Below are positions 24,851 to 32,847 of a stretch of 48,499 nucleotides of DNA, one piece after another. The first letter of the stretch is position 1. Every line of letters begins with the position of its first letter. The translations under genes and the position numbers were made by a program. The stretch is from Candidatus Omnitrophota bacterium (GTDB lineage: Bacteria; Omnitrophota; Omnitrophia; Omnitrophales; Aquincolibacteriaceae), in NCBI GenBank assembly GCA_016930235.1, contig JAFGHI010000009.1, positions 1 to 48,499 on the forward strand, written 5' to 3'. Below the pieces are notes generated by a model. The model did no database searches, was not told the DNA's origin, and saw only the letters and a list, made by a program, of their open reading frames with translations.

Positions 24851-26656
24851 ATGGGGAAATGGTTTCTCGTCATTTTTTTGCTGGTGATCCTGGTGTTCGG
24901 AGCGGTAGCTCTTTGGATTTTGACTTTTGATGTTAATTCTCTGAAGCTATTGATTGCTGATAAGGTGGAGTCGTCGACCGGACAGGCCGTTCAAATGGGG
25001 AAAATCTCGTTAACGTGGCAAAACGGGGTGGCTTTAGCTTTGGAAAATTTTAAGCTTTACCCTGACCGTGATTTAGGAAAAGAACCTATTTTTCAGGTTG
25101 AATTAGCAAAGGTTGAGCTTCAATTGCTTCCTCTTCTGCGGCGTGAAATTCAAATGGGGGGGATTGTTATTGAGAACCCCAGAGTTTATTTTGTGAAGTC
25201 GCGGGATGGTGTCGTGCAGTTCTTGTCTGGAACCCGCGAAGTGAAATCTTCGGGGCCCCAAAAAGGGCTGGAGATATTTTCGACTTTATTCATCCATTCG
25301 ATTGAAATCCATGGGGGAGAAATTGTATTTCGAGATGAAACCGTGATTCCTGTGCGCGTTTTCTATGCGAAGGAAGTAGATATCGGGGTGAGGAATTTTT
25401 CGTTAACGCAGCCTCTTCGCCTGAAGGCCAAGATGGGATTATGGAGTGACCGGCAGAATATTTCGTTCGAGGGAGAAATCTCACCGATCCTTGCAACCCA
25501 ATCAGGTAAAATCCGTTCTTTTGAACTGGAAGGGGATCTTTCTTCGCTGAAACTAAAAGAGATCGAGGCGTGGGTTCCGGAACTGTCGGACTTAGCAATC
25601 GAAGGGGATGTTCAAGGCAAGTTTTACATGAATATCCGGGAAGGGGTTTTTGATGCGTCCAATCTCGAACGACTTGATTTTAGAGCGGATCTAAAAGAAG
25701 GAAGTATTAAATTTGCAGCTTTGAAGGATACCCTGAAAGATATTCGGATATCGCTTGAGGGAACGCTTCGCGAGGCACAATATGAGTTTTCTGCCAAGTT
25801 GGCGCAAGGAAAAATTGATTTAAGTGGAACCCTTGACGGATTTCGAGAAAATTCACCGGTTACTTTTAAAGGAGCCGTTCAGAATTTGATACTCCAGGAA
25901 TTGATTTATCAACCGGCCGGAGATTCGCCGCGCTTGGAAGGGGAAATGAATTTATCCGCGGGGCTTCAAAGCGATGGTCTGAATGAAAAGTTAATAACAA
26001 AGACTCTCCGGGGGAGCGGAAATGCCTTGATGGAACAAGGAGTCATTCGGAATTTGAATGTCTCACGCGAGATATTAAAAAGCCTTACTATGATTCCCGG
26101 TTTAAGTGAAAGGCTCGAAAGCCGTTTGAGTGAAGCGTATTTGGAAAAGTTGAAAAACAAAGATACTTTTTTGGAGCCGATCGAGATTCCTTTTCAGTTG
26201 GAGGGGGATGTTATTTCTTCTAATCGGTTGCTGGTTCGTTCGGAAAATTTTGTCCTTGAGGGAAACGGACAATTTAACATGAACGGATCAATTGCTTGTC
26301 GGTTCTTCTATTTAATGGATCCTGATATGTCGAATGCCTTTATCCGCAGCATTAACGAGCTCCAATATCTGGCGGATACCGAAGGGCGGCTAAAAATACC
26401 CGTTTCGGTTTCGGGGACACTTGATCGTTTAAGAATCATGCCGGATCTTCAATATGTAGCCTCTCGTTTGGCTGTTCAGAAAGCGCAGGAATGGATTGGG
26501 AGCTGGATCGAAAAAGGCAAACCGACGGGGATCAACGAGCCTTCCCCCAAGCCGCGATCGGAGGAATCTTCGTATGCCGATCTCGTGGGTGGGTTATTGC
26601 AGTCGGCTTTCCAAACGACGCAGAAAAGGAATGCCTCAGATTCGGCCCCCTCCTAA
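24851..26656 (+). CDS. AsmA-family envelope protein
   Basis: A 601-residue protein with one N-terminal membrane helix (about 4-27) and a long periplasmic part. The beginning resembles the AsmA N-terminal domain (IADKVESSTGQAVQMGKISL, then IVIENPRVYF). The C-terminal third has repeated beta-type segments ending with a GTLDRLRIMPDLQY stretch, as in the AsmA C-terminal domain. AsmA-like proteins such as YhdP and TamB are linked to lipid transport and outer-membrane homeostasis. A strong ribosome site (AGGAGG) precedes the start. It follows the broken transferase gene by 57 bases. Exact subfamily and cargo are unknown. Confidence 0.82.
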   Translation: MGKWFLVIFLLVILVFGAVALWILTFDVNSLKLLIADKVESSTGQAVQMGKISLTWQNGVALALENFKLYPDRDLGKEPIFQVELAKVELQLLPLLRREIQMGGIVIENPRVYFVKSRDGVVQFLSGTREVKSSGPQKGLEIFSTLFIHSIEIHGGEIVFRDETVIPVRVFYAKEVDIGVRNFSLTQPLRLKAKMGLWSDRQNISFEGEISPILATQSGKIRSFELEGDLSSLKLKEIEAWVPELSDLAIEGDVQGKFYMNIREGVFDASNLERLDFRADLKEGSIKFAALKDTLKDIRISLEGTLREAQYEFSAKLAQGKIDLSGTLDGFRENSPVTFKGAVQNLILQELIYQPAGDSPRLEGEMNLSAGLQSDGLNEKLITKTLRGSGNALMEQGVIRNLNVSREILKSLTMIPGLSERLESRLSEAYLEKLKNKDTFLEPIEIPFQLEGDVISSNRLLVRSENFVLEGNGQFNMNGSIACRFFYLMDPDMSNAFIRSINELQYLADTEGRLKIPVSVSGTLDRLRIMPDLQYVASRLAVQKAQEWIGSWIEKGKPTGINEPSPKPRSEESSYADLVGGLLQSAFQTTQKRNASDSAPS

Positions 26657-26753
26657 GGATGGACCGTGAAGCCTTTCTTCAAGAATAGGCTTATCTTGTC
26701 GATCTATAATACAATACCAGACATTCTTGCTGGTTCTCTGTGAGGTTCGAGTG

Positions 26754-27491
26754 ATGGCAGACAAGAAGAATTTTATTCGAAGAAAAAATCCATTTCCTGT
26801 CCGGGTTGTCTATCAGCCGATTTTTGACCTCGGGAAACGTTCCGTTATTGGGTATGAAGCCCTCGCAAGAATCAATAAACAACCTTACTTCCCGGAAGAT
26901 CTTTTCCGAAGAACCTATTCCGAAGGACAAATTGTTGATTTTGACGTCATTTGTCTCGGGAATGCTTTTAAAATCTTACCCAAGATGAATAAGAAGACCC
27001 TCCTTTTTGTTAATATCGAACCGATTACCTTAGGAACCCTTTTTAGGAAAGGAGAGGTGATTGAAAATCTTTTTAGAGGAATCAGAAGATATCGGGGCCG
27101 GATCGTTTTTGAATTAACCGAAGGTATGAAGATCAGAGATTTTGAATATGTGAAGCGCGGTGTTTCCTTCCTAAGGCGGAACGGATCCGCGTTTGCTTTA
27201 GATGATGTTGTGGGGATTGGATCGAAACTCTTTTCTCTGGCTTCCTTAAAGCCCGATTATATTAAGGTGGGGAGGGAATTAATCCACGGTATTGCAGATG
27301 ATTCATTGCACCAGAATTTATTTCATCGTATTCAGGAAGTGGCTGCCAGGAGTAAATCGAAATTGATTGCGGAAGGAATTGAGCGAAAAAGGGATCTGCT
27401 TTGGCTTTATCATCAGGGAATTACGTGCATCCAAGGTTTTTATCTTGCCCGCCCGAACTCCCGCCTGACCAAAAAATTCTGCGGCATTTGA
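26754..27491 (+). CDS. Stand-alone EAL-domain protein, likely cyclic-di-GMP phosphodiesterase
   Basis: The domain fills almost all of the 245 residues; there is no GGDEF, receiver or membrane part. The expected catalytic set is present: E35 (in YEAL), N87, E120, D150-D151, K171, E207 and Q227, so hydrolysis of c-di-GMP is plausible. The residue two after the lysine, usually Asp in K-I-D, is Gly here (KVGRE), which could affect activity or metal binding. The ATG at 26754 is chosen over upstream in-frame starts because GAGG precedes it by 8 bases. No partner cyclase or effector is nearby. Confidence 0.9.
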   Translation: MADKKNFIRRKNPFPVRVVYQPIFDLGKRSVIGYEALARINKQPYFPEDLFRRTYSEGQIVDFDVICLGNAFKILPKMNKKTLLFVNIEPITLGTLFRKGEVIENLFRGIRRYRGRIVFELTEGMKIRDFEYVKRGVSFLRRNGSAFALDDVVGIGSKLFSLASLKPDYIKVGRELIHGIADDSLHQNLFHRIQEVAARSKSKLIAEGIERKRDLLWLYHQGITCIQGFYLARPNSRLTKKFCGI

Positions 27492-27604
27492 TCTTATGGA
27501 AGATGACTTGCATCGGGGCCGATTCTAGCATAGACTGATTCTGCCTCATGGGCAGATTGTTAGCCGCCGCTAAGGCAATCCAATGAATCAGGAAGGACAA
27601 AGCT

Positions 27605-27892
27605 ATGACAAAAGCTTCTGTTTCTCATAATATTTCCGTCGAAAAACCGACCGAAGAAAAATTGAAGAATTTGAAAATTAAGAGTTGGCCCATCTGGACA
27701 AAGGAATCATCTACTTTCGATTGGTATTATGATGAGCCGGAAACCTGCTATTTTCTGGAGGGCAAGGTAACCGTCTCCACGAGCGCTGGCGATGTGACGA
27801 TTCAAAAAGGGGATTTGGTCACTTTTCCGCAAGGGCTCAAGTGTGTGTGGCGCGTACAAGAGGCTGTCAAAAAACATTATCAATTTGGATGA
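27605..27892 (+). CDS. Small cupin protein (DUF861 / Cupin_3 type)
   Basis: A 95-residue single-domain cupin. It has the family path SSTFDWYYDEPETCYFLEG, then GDVTIQKGDLVTFPQGLKC and a closing KKHYQF. The usual HxH metal motif of classical cupins is absent; Tyr, Asp and Glu take its place, as is common in this subgroup. The physiological role is unknown. AAGGA stands about 8 bases before the ATG. It lies 113 bases after the EAL gene and 133 before nadC, so it may be transcribed alone. Confidence 0.8.
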   Translation: MTKASVSHNISVEKPTEEKLKNLKIKSWPIWTKESSTFDWYYDEPETCYFLEGKVTVSTSAGDVTIQKGDLVTFPQGLKCVWRVQEAVKKHYQFG

Positions 27893-28025
27893 TTGCTTAT
27901 CTCGATTGCTTCCTGCTCATGTTTCAGCATTTCCCGATATCCCCTTCGGAAAAGCCGTAATATTGTAATCGCGTCGAAAATATAGAAAGGGAAGCAGGGA
28001 TAAAATAACGGAAGTGGATTAGACA

Positions 28026-28904
28026 ATGAAAAAGAAAAAATTGCCATTTGATTTCCGGCATTCCCCGAGATTAACAGCGCTTTTAAAGGCAGCGCTTGCG
28101 GAAGATATCGGTCCCGGGGATACAACCACGGAGACAATCGTCCCGAAGTCGATTGGAGCCAAAGCCTATGTATTGGCCCGCCAAAGCGGAATTTTCTGCG
28201 GCGGGGAAATCGCGAAAGAGCTCTTCCGGTTAGTGGACTCCAAAGTTAAACTGCGGTTTCTTGTTCCGGAAGGGGGGCGATTTCGACGGAATCAGAAAGT
28301 GATTGTAATACAAGGGAGTGTCCAATCGATTTTGCAAGCTGAACGGACAGCTTTAAATTTTCTCGGACGTTTGTGTGGCATTTCAACAAAAACCAGACAA
28401 TTTGTCGATCGCATTAAAAGGCACAAAGTTGCTGTTTTGGGGACTCGGAAAACCACTCCTTTATGGCGCGAAATCGAAAAATATGCTGTTCGTGTGGGGG
28501 GTGGTCGAAACCATCGAATGGGACTTTGGGATACTATTTTCGTGAAAGAGAATCACCGGCCTTATGGAGACTTAGGCTGTTTGAGAAGACACCCCAGGCG
28601 TTTTCATATTGAAGTCCGCAATCTTCGTGAAATGTGGGAGGCTTTATCTTTAAAGCCAAGGGTCATCCTTTTTGATAATTTTTCTCCCCGCGATCTTCAG
28701 AGGGCAGTTCGGTTAGCACGCAAGTCTCAACCGGATGTCATTTTAGAAGCGTCTGGCGGGATTCATCTTCAAAATATCCTGCGCTATGCAAAGACGGGTG
28801 TTAACTGGATATCTTCCGGAGATTTAACGCACTCTGTCCGAGCGGTCAATTTTTCACTGCTCATTGAGAAAAAACAAAAGTCAATCCAAAAACCTCAACG
28901 TTAA
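28026..28904 (+). CDS. nadC: Nicotinate-nucleotide pyrophosphorylase (quinolinate phosphoribosyltransferase)
   Basis: Converts quinolinate and PRPP to nicotinate mononucleotide in de novo NAD synthesis. At 292 residues it has normal length. Motifs are AEDIGPGDTTTETIVP near the N-terminus, ERTALNFLGRLCGIST, then TRKTTPLWREIEKYAVRVGG, then GGRNHRMGLWD, and VKENH, all typical of NadC. The C-terminal barrel end ASGGIHLQNI is present. The other de novo genes (nadA, nadB) are not in the window. uvrB begins 31 bases after its stop. Confidence 0.94.
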   Translation: MKKKKLPFDFRHSPRLTALLKAALAEDIGPGDTTTETIVPKSIGAKAYVLARQSGIFCGGEIAKELFRLVDSKVKLRFLVPEGGRFRRNQKVIVIQGSVQSILQAERTALNFLGRLCGISTKTRQFVDRIKRHKVAVLGTRKTTPLWREIEKYAVRVGGGRNHRMGLWDTIFVKENHRPYGDLGCLRRHPRRFHIEVRNLREMWEALSLKPRVILFDNFSPRDLQRAVRLARKSQPDVILEASGGIHLQNILRYAKTGVNWISSGDLTHSVRAVNFSLLIEKKQKSIQKPQR

Positions 28905-28935
28905 TCCCCCGAGGTTGTTTGCCGACAATTTTTCT

Positions 28936-30948
28936 ATGACACCTTTTCGACTCATTTCCGAAATGAAACCTGGCGGTGATCAACCGCAAGCGATCAAACA
29001 AATTGTCTCAGGTTTTCAAAAAGGGAACCGTGAACAGGTTCTTATCGGTGTCACGGGATCGGGCAAGACATTTACCATGGCTCATGTGATCGCCCAAGTC
29101 AAAAAACCGACACTCGTCATTTCCCATAATAAAACTTTGGCGGCCCAGCTTTACGCGGAATTAAAGGGATTTTTTCCGGAAAATGCGGTTGAATATTTTG
29201 TGTCCTACTATGATTATTACCAGCCTGAGGCTTATATTCCTCATTCGGATACTTATATCGAAAAGGATGCATCCATTAACGACGATCTTGACCGGTTAAG
29301 ATTGTCTGCGACCAGTCAAATCCTTTCCCGGCAGGATTGTATCATTGTTTCGAGCGTTTCTTGTATTTACGGCTTGGGATCACCTGAAGATTGGCAGGGG
29401 ATGTTGGTTCAAGTTGCCAAAGGACAATCTTTAGACCGCGAATCATTCCTGAAGTCCTTGGTGGGGATCCAATACGAACGCGTTGAAACAGAGATCAAAA
29501 GAGGAACGTTTCGCGTCAGAGGGAATCGGGTCGATTTTTTCCCTTCCTATGGAGAAAATCCTTATCGGATTGAGTGGAAGGCCGACAAGGTTTTCAGCAT
29601 TGATTTATTAGACCCCGTTCATTGTCTTCCTGTAAAATCTTTTCGGCGCTTAGCGATTTATCCCGCCAAACATTTCGTGACAACTTCCGATCGGCTGAAA
29701 AGTGCTGTTAAAGATATTCAAGCCGAATTAGCCCAGCGTATTAAGGAACTCATCCGGGAAGGGAAGGATCTGGAAGCAAAACGACTGGAGTCTCGAACGC
29801 GCTATGATATCGAAATGTTGATGGAAGTTGGTTATTGTTCGGGGATTGAAAATTACTCCAGGCATTTGTCCGCGCGAAAGCCGGGGGAGGCCCCTTATAC
29901 CTTAATGGATTACTTTCCGGAAGATTTTTTGGTGATTATCGATGAATCGCACCAGAGTATTCCTCAACTGAGAGGCATGTACAATGGGGATGCTTCCCGA
30001 AAAAAAGTACTGGTTCAACATGGATTTCGGCTCCCGTCAGCTTTGGATAATCGACCGTTAAGATTTGCGGAGTTTGAGAGGAAATTAAAGAGCGTCCTTT
30101 ATGTTTCTGCGACTCCTGGGGCTTATGAAATGCAAAGGGCCGAGACAATTGCCGAACAATTGATTCGTCCGACGGGATTGTTGGATCCTGAAATCGAGAT
30201 TCGAAAAACAGAGTTTCAGGTTGATGATTTGATCAAAGAAATTAGGTTGCGGTCCAAAAAGAAAGAAAGGACTCTGGTCACCACGTTGACAAAAAAAATG
30301 GCGGAAGATCTAAGCCGTTATTTACAGGAGGTCGGGATTAAAGTTCACTACCTTCATTCTGAGCTCGATGCTTTTGAGCGAGTTGAAATCTTGCGTGATT
30401 TAAGACTGCAAAAATATGATTGCATCGTTGGGGTTAATCTCTTAAGAGAGGGATTAGACCTGCCGGAGGTCTCTCTTGTGGCCGTTTTAGATGCCGACAA
30501 AGAAGGTTTCTTGCGAAGCGATGTTTCTCTCATTCAGGTTGTCGGACGAGCCGCCCGGAATATCCACGGGAAGGCAATTATGTACGCAGACAAAATCACA
30601 GCAGCCATGAGAAACGCAATGGAGGAGACCCAAAGGCGACGTGAAATTCAAGAAGCCTATAATTACAAGCACCATATTAAGCCCGAAACAATTCAAAAAG
30701 AAATCCGTGAAGGAATCGAAAAATGGAAAGCGGCAGAAACTTTTGTTTCGGAGGTTGTTCATCTTGAGAAAAAGGAATACGAAACCAAAGTTTATCTCAA
30801 TTTTCTCATGAAACGCATGGAAAACGCAGCCCGCGCGTTCGAATTCGATAAAGCTGCGGAGTATCGTGATGAGATTCGACGGGTTGAGGCAGAAGCTGGC
30901 TTCAAAGGAAGCGTCTTATCGCAAGCAGGCCAGAAGAAAAAACATTAG
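28936..30948 (+). CDS. uvrB: Excinuclease ABC subunit B
   Basis: DNA damage recognition helicase of nucleotide excision repair; works with UvrA and UvrC. The start at 28936 gives 670 residues, the usual length; an in-frame TTG at 28864 would overlap nadC. Features are Walker A GVTGSGKT at 38-45, the beta-hairpin region SYYDYYQPEAYIP, the DEAD-type IDESH, helicase motifs ending in VVGRAARN, and a C-terminal UVR motif (EFDKAAEYRDEIR) that binds UvrC. No clear ribosome site lies at the right distance, so the start is less certain than the identity. Confidence 0.97.
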   Translation: MTPFRLISEMKPGGDQPQAIKQIVSGFQKGNREQVLIGVTGSGKTFTMAHVIAQVKKPTLVISHNKTLAAQLYAELKGFFPENAVEYFVSYYDYYQPEAYIPHSDTYIEKDASINDDLDRLRLSATSQILSRQDCIIVSSVSCIYGLGSPEDWQGMLVQVAKGQSLDRESFLKSLVGIQYERVETEIKRGTFRVRGNRVDFFPSYGENPYRIEWKADKVFSIDLLDPVHCLPVKSFRRLAIYPAKHFVTTSDRLKSAVKDIQAELAQRIKELIREGKDLEAKRLESRTRYDIEMLMEVGYCSGIENYSRHLSARKPGEAPYTLMDYFPEDFLVIIDESHQSIPQLRGMYNGDASRKKVLVQHGFRLPSALDNRPLRFAEFERKLKSVLYVSATPGAYEMQRAETIAEQLIRPTGLLDPEIEIRKTEFQVDDLIKEIRLRSKKKERTLVTTLTKKMAEDLSRYLQEVGIKVHYLHSELDAFERVEILRDLRLQKYDCIVGVNLLREGLDLPEVSLVAVLDADKEGFLRSDVSLIQVVGRAARNIHGKAIMYADKITAAMRNAMEETQRRREIQEAYNYKHHIKPETIQKEIREGIEKWKAAETFVSEVVHLEKKEYETKVYLNFLMKRMENAARAFEFDKAAEYRDEIRRVEAEAGFKGSVLSQAGQKKKH

Positions 30949-30977
30949 GGGATCAAGAAGGCTAAATGGGATAAGAA

Positions 30978-31006
30978 TTGACACCTTTTTGAGATTGCGA
31001 CATAAT
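30978..31006 (+). promoter_or_regulatory. Promoter of the KDPG-aldolase-family gene
   Basis: A perfect TTGACA and a CATAAT (five of six) are 17 bases apart, 41 bases before the coding start and just after uvrB. This makes the gene independently transcribed. Confidence 0.65.
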
Positions 31007-31047
31007 CCGCTTTGTAAGCAATCGAAAAAGGAAAACGAAGAGTTTTT

Positions 31048-31689
31048 ATGGAACAAAATTTTCTTAAATGGTTTGAAGATTATAAATTTGTTGCCGTGAT
31101 TCGCTCAAGTTCTGCTGAGGATGCTGAAGAAATGATTAAAGCGGCGAGTGCCGGTGGTTTTAAGATCTTCGAAATATCCATCCAAACCCCTCAGGCCATG
31201 AGAATCCTGGAAAGTCATTCTAAAGAAGCGGAGTGCCTTTTTGGCGCTGGAATGATTGCCGACGGTGAGATGGCGCAACGTGCGATTAACGCCGGTGCGA
31301 AGTTTTTATCGAATCAATATACCGATCGGGATATTATCAGCGTTGCTAAACATAATGATTGTTTTGTGATTCAAGGCGCCTCAACTCCGACGGAAGCGAT
31401 TACAGCTTATCGTATGGGTGCGGATCTAATTAAAATTTATCATGCGGCTTTTGTTGGAGGACCCGAATATCTTAGGTCCCTCAAGGCGAATATCCCTTTT
31501 ATTAAGTTGATGGCCTCCGGCGGCATTTCTATGGAAAATGCTTTTGAGTATCTTAAATATTGTTCCGCAGTTTGTTTAAGAAGTTCTGTATTTGACAAAC
31601 CGCTAGTTCGTTCAGATAAATGGGGCGAGATCACGGATCGAGCCCGCCAGTTTACCCAGAAGCTGGAACCCCTCAAAGTCCCCAAGTAA
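31048..31689 (+). CDS. KDPG/KHG aldolase-family protein with altered pocket
   Basis: A 213-residue TIM-barrel protein of the Entner-Doudoroff aldolase family. The Schiff-base lysine is kept (K129 in LIKIY), as are the catalytic Glu (E42) and VIRS at the N-terminus. By alignment with the E. coli enzyme, pocket residues differ: the Arg of TLRT is Gln at 46, the Thr of GAGT is Met at 69, the Pro of SPG is Asn, and the Phe-Pro after the lysine is Tyr-His (131-132). In E. coli the Arg and Thr contact the substrate carboxylate. It may act on another 2-keto sugar acid or be regulatory. It stands alone with its own promoter. No dehydratase (Edd) is seen. Confidence 0.82.
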   Translation: MEQNFLKWFEDYKFVAVIRSSSAEDAEEMIKAASAGGFKIFEISIQTPQAMRILESHSKEAECLFGAGMIADGEMAQRAINAGAKFLSNQYTDRDIISVAKHNDCFVIQGASTPTEAITAYRMGADLIKIYHAAFVGGPEYLRSLKANIPFIKLMASGGISMENAFEYLKYCSAVCLRSSVFDKPLVRSDKWGEITDRARQFTQKLEPLKVPK

Positions 31690-31746
31690 GGGACTTCCTT
31701 TTCAGTTCAGCGCATTGAATTTTATCGTATCTGTATATTTATCAAG

Positions 31747-31774
31747 GGGTTAAAAAGTTTAACCTGATGTTTTT
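31747..31774 (+). terminator. Possible terminator after the aldolase-family gene
   Basis: GGTTAAA and TTTAACC pair over a 3-base loop, and a T-run follows after four bases. The stem is AT-rich and so weak. Confidence 0.4.
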
Positions 31775-31788
31775 AAGATGAGTTTGGC

Positions 31789-31850
31789 GCTCCCAGCTTG
31801 AAATTTCGGATATAGCTTAACGGTAGATCAAGTAGGCTTTGATGGGGAGC
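31789..31850 (+). other. Dyad symmetric element before the ilv-operon promoter
   Basis: Outer arms GCTCCC (31789-31794) and GGGAGC (31845-31850) and inner arms CTTGA (31797-31801) and TCAAG (31828-31832) nest in one fold of about 62 bases ending directly before the -35 box. It could be an operator region or a small structured RNA. The 306-base stretch 31690-31995 has no gene; it holds this element, the terminator-like hairpin upstream and the promoter downstream. Confidence 0.35.
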
Positions 31851-31851
31851 A

Positions 31852-31880
31852 TTGACAACAAAAGGGCGTTGTTGTAGTAT
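31852..31880 (+). promoter_or_regulatory. Promoter of the ilv-leu-aro operon
   Basis: Perfect TTGACA, a 17-base spacer, then TAGTAT (four of six). The leader to the GTG at 31996 is about 110 bases. It can form stems such as AACCC/GGGTT and GGCC/GGCC, but no leader peptide rich in Ile, Val or Leu is seen. Confidence 0.6.
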
Positions 31881-31995
31881 TAAACCCTGTCTTTTCAGTG
31901 GGTTACGTCAATTTTTCCGGCCTTGCGCTATGCGATTGTGCAAGAAAAAGGAAGAGGCCGAGCCGACTGGCATTAATCATTTTCGAGGTAAATCT

Positions 31996-32814
31996 GTGAA
32001 TCCGAATGGATCCAAACAGGTGGTTTTTACCCTATTTTTATTTTTTCTTACAAGTTCTTTGTCATGGGTTGGACGAGCGGATACTTTTTTTGGGGAAACG
32101 AAGACAGGGTTGTTCCAAATGGAGGAATATAAATACCCAGTTTTCATTTATGTTCCTGAAAAATATCAGCCGACAAAAAAATACCCTTTGATTATCTCTC
32201 TGCCAGCGAAAGATGAATCGGTTGAGATGCATATTAAAAGTTGGGCAAAACTTGGGACGAGAAAAAGTCTTATTATCTTAGTCCCGACGACTCAATCTCG
32301 CGAAAGTGACGTGCCCTACCGCTTGGATCGGTGGCTTTTGGATTTAAAAGAAGATGTAATGAAACGTTATCAAGTAAACCCCGCGAGGATTTATTTGGTG
32401 GGGAATGGTGATAATGCTCATTATGCAGCCTACTTGGGGGTTCAATTTCCCGAAGAATTTTCAGCCGTGGGTTTGTTGGGAGGGTCTTGGGTAGGACCTT
32501 TTGGAAAAATTATGAATTTAAATACGAGGCCTTCCAGGCAGATACCTTTTTATGTTTCGTTGAGGGCCGATGACATACAGCTTGTCGAACAAACAGAAAA
32601 AATGGCTTATGAGTTTCAGGAAAAAGGCTATCCTGTTTACCTTGAGAAACTGGATGAGAAGGAAGATTTAGATTCGAGTAAGACCAAAACAAGAATGCTT
32701 GCGTGGTTAGACGAAAAAAGCCAGCAATGGATCAGCGTTGTTGAAGAAAGCAAAAAGACGTTTAAGGAAAAGCTGTACGAAGGGATTGATAATTTAATTA
32801 CAGAGACATCGTAG
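31996..32814 (+). CDS. Secreted alpha/beta-hydrolase-fold protein lacking the nucleophile
   Basis: A 272-residue exported protein with the look of the esterase/PHB-depolymerase group (YKYPVFIYVPEKY, then YPLIISLPAK, then PARIYLVG, then FSAVGLLGGSW). The start is GTG at 31996: GAGGT lies 6 bases before it, and it places a signal peptide at residues 9-28. The nucleophile elbow, normally G-x-S-x-G, reads G-N-G-D-N (136-140), so the serine is Gly at 138. The later catalytic histidine is not obvious either. It is probably a non-catalytic binding or structural protein. It heads the operon, 33 bases before ilvB, although a periplasmic protein has no known part in branched-chain amino acid synthesis. 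Confidence 0.75.
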   Translation: MNPNGSKQVVFTLFLFFLTSSLSWVGRADTFFGETKTGLFQMEEYKYPVFIYVPEKYQPTKKYPLIISLPAKDESVEMHIKSWAKLGTRKSLIILVPTTQSRESDVPYRLDRWLLDLKEDVMKRYQVNPARIYLVGNGDNAHYAAYLGVQFPEEFSAVGLLGGSWVGPFGKIMNLNTRPSRQIPFYVSLRADDIQLVEQTEKMAYEFQEKGYPVYLEKLDEKEDLDSSKTKTRMLAWLDEKSQQWISVVEESKKTFKEKLYEGIDNLITETS

Positions 32815-32847
32815 AGAATAAGGGCGTTGCCTAGAAAGAGAAAGATT

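Noticed and set aside
28864..28935. Longer uvrB from a TTG inside nadC
   Set aside because: The added residues are basic, unlike UvrB N-termini, and the family normally begins near the chosen ATG.
31809..31850. tRNA-like D-arm
   Set aside because: The segment has a GGTAGA-like motif but no anticodon stem, T-arm or acceptor pairing.
31881..31995. T-box or leader-peptide attenuator before the ilv genes
   Set aside because: No T-box consensus was seen, no anti-terminator pair with a T-run, and no short reading frame rich in Ile, Val or Leu codons.
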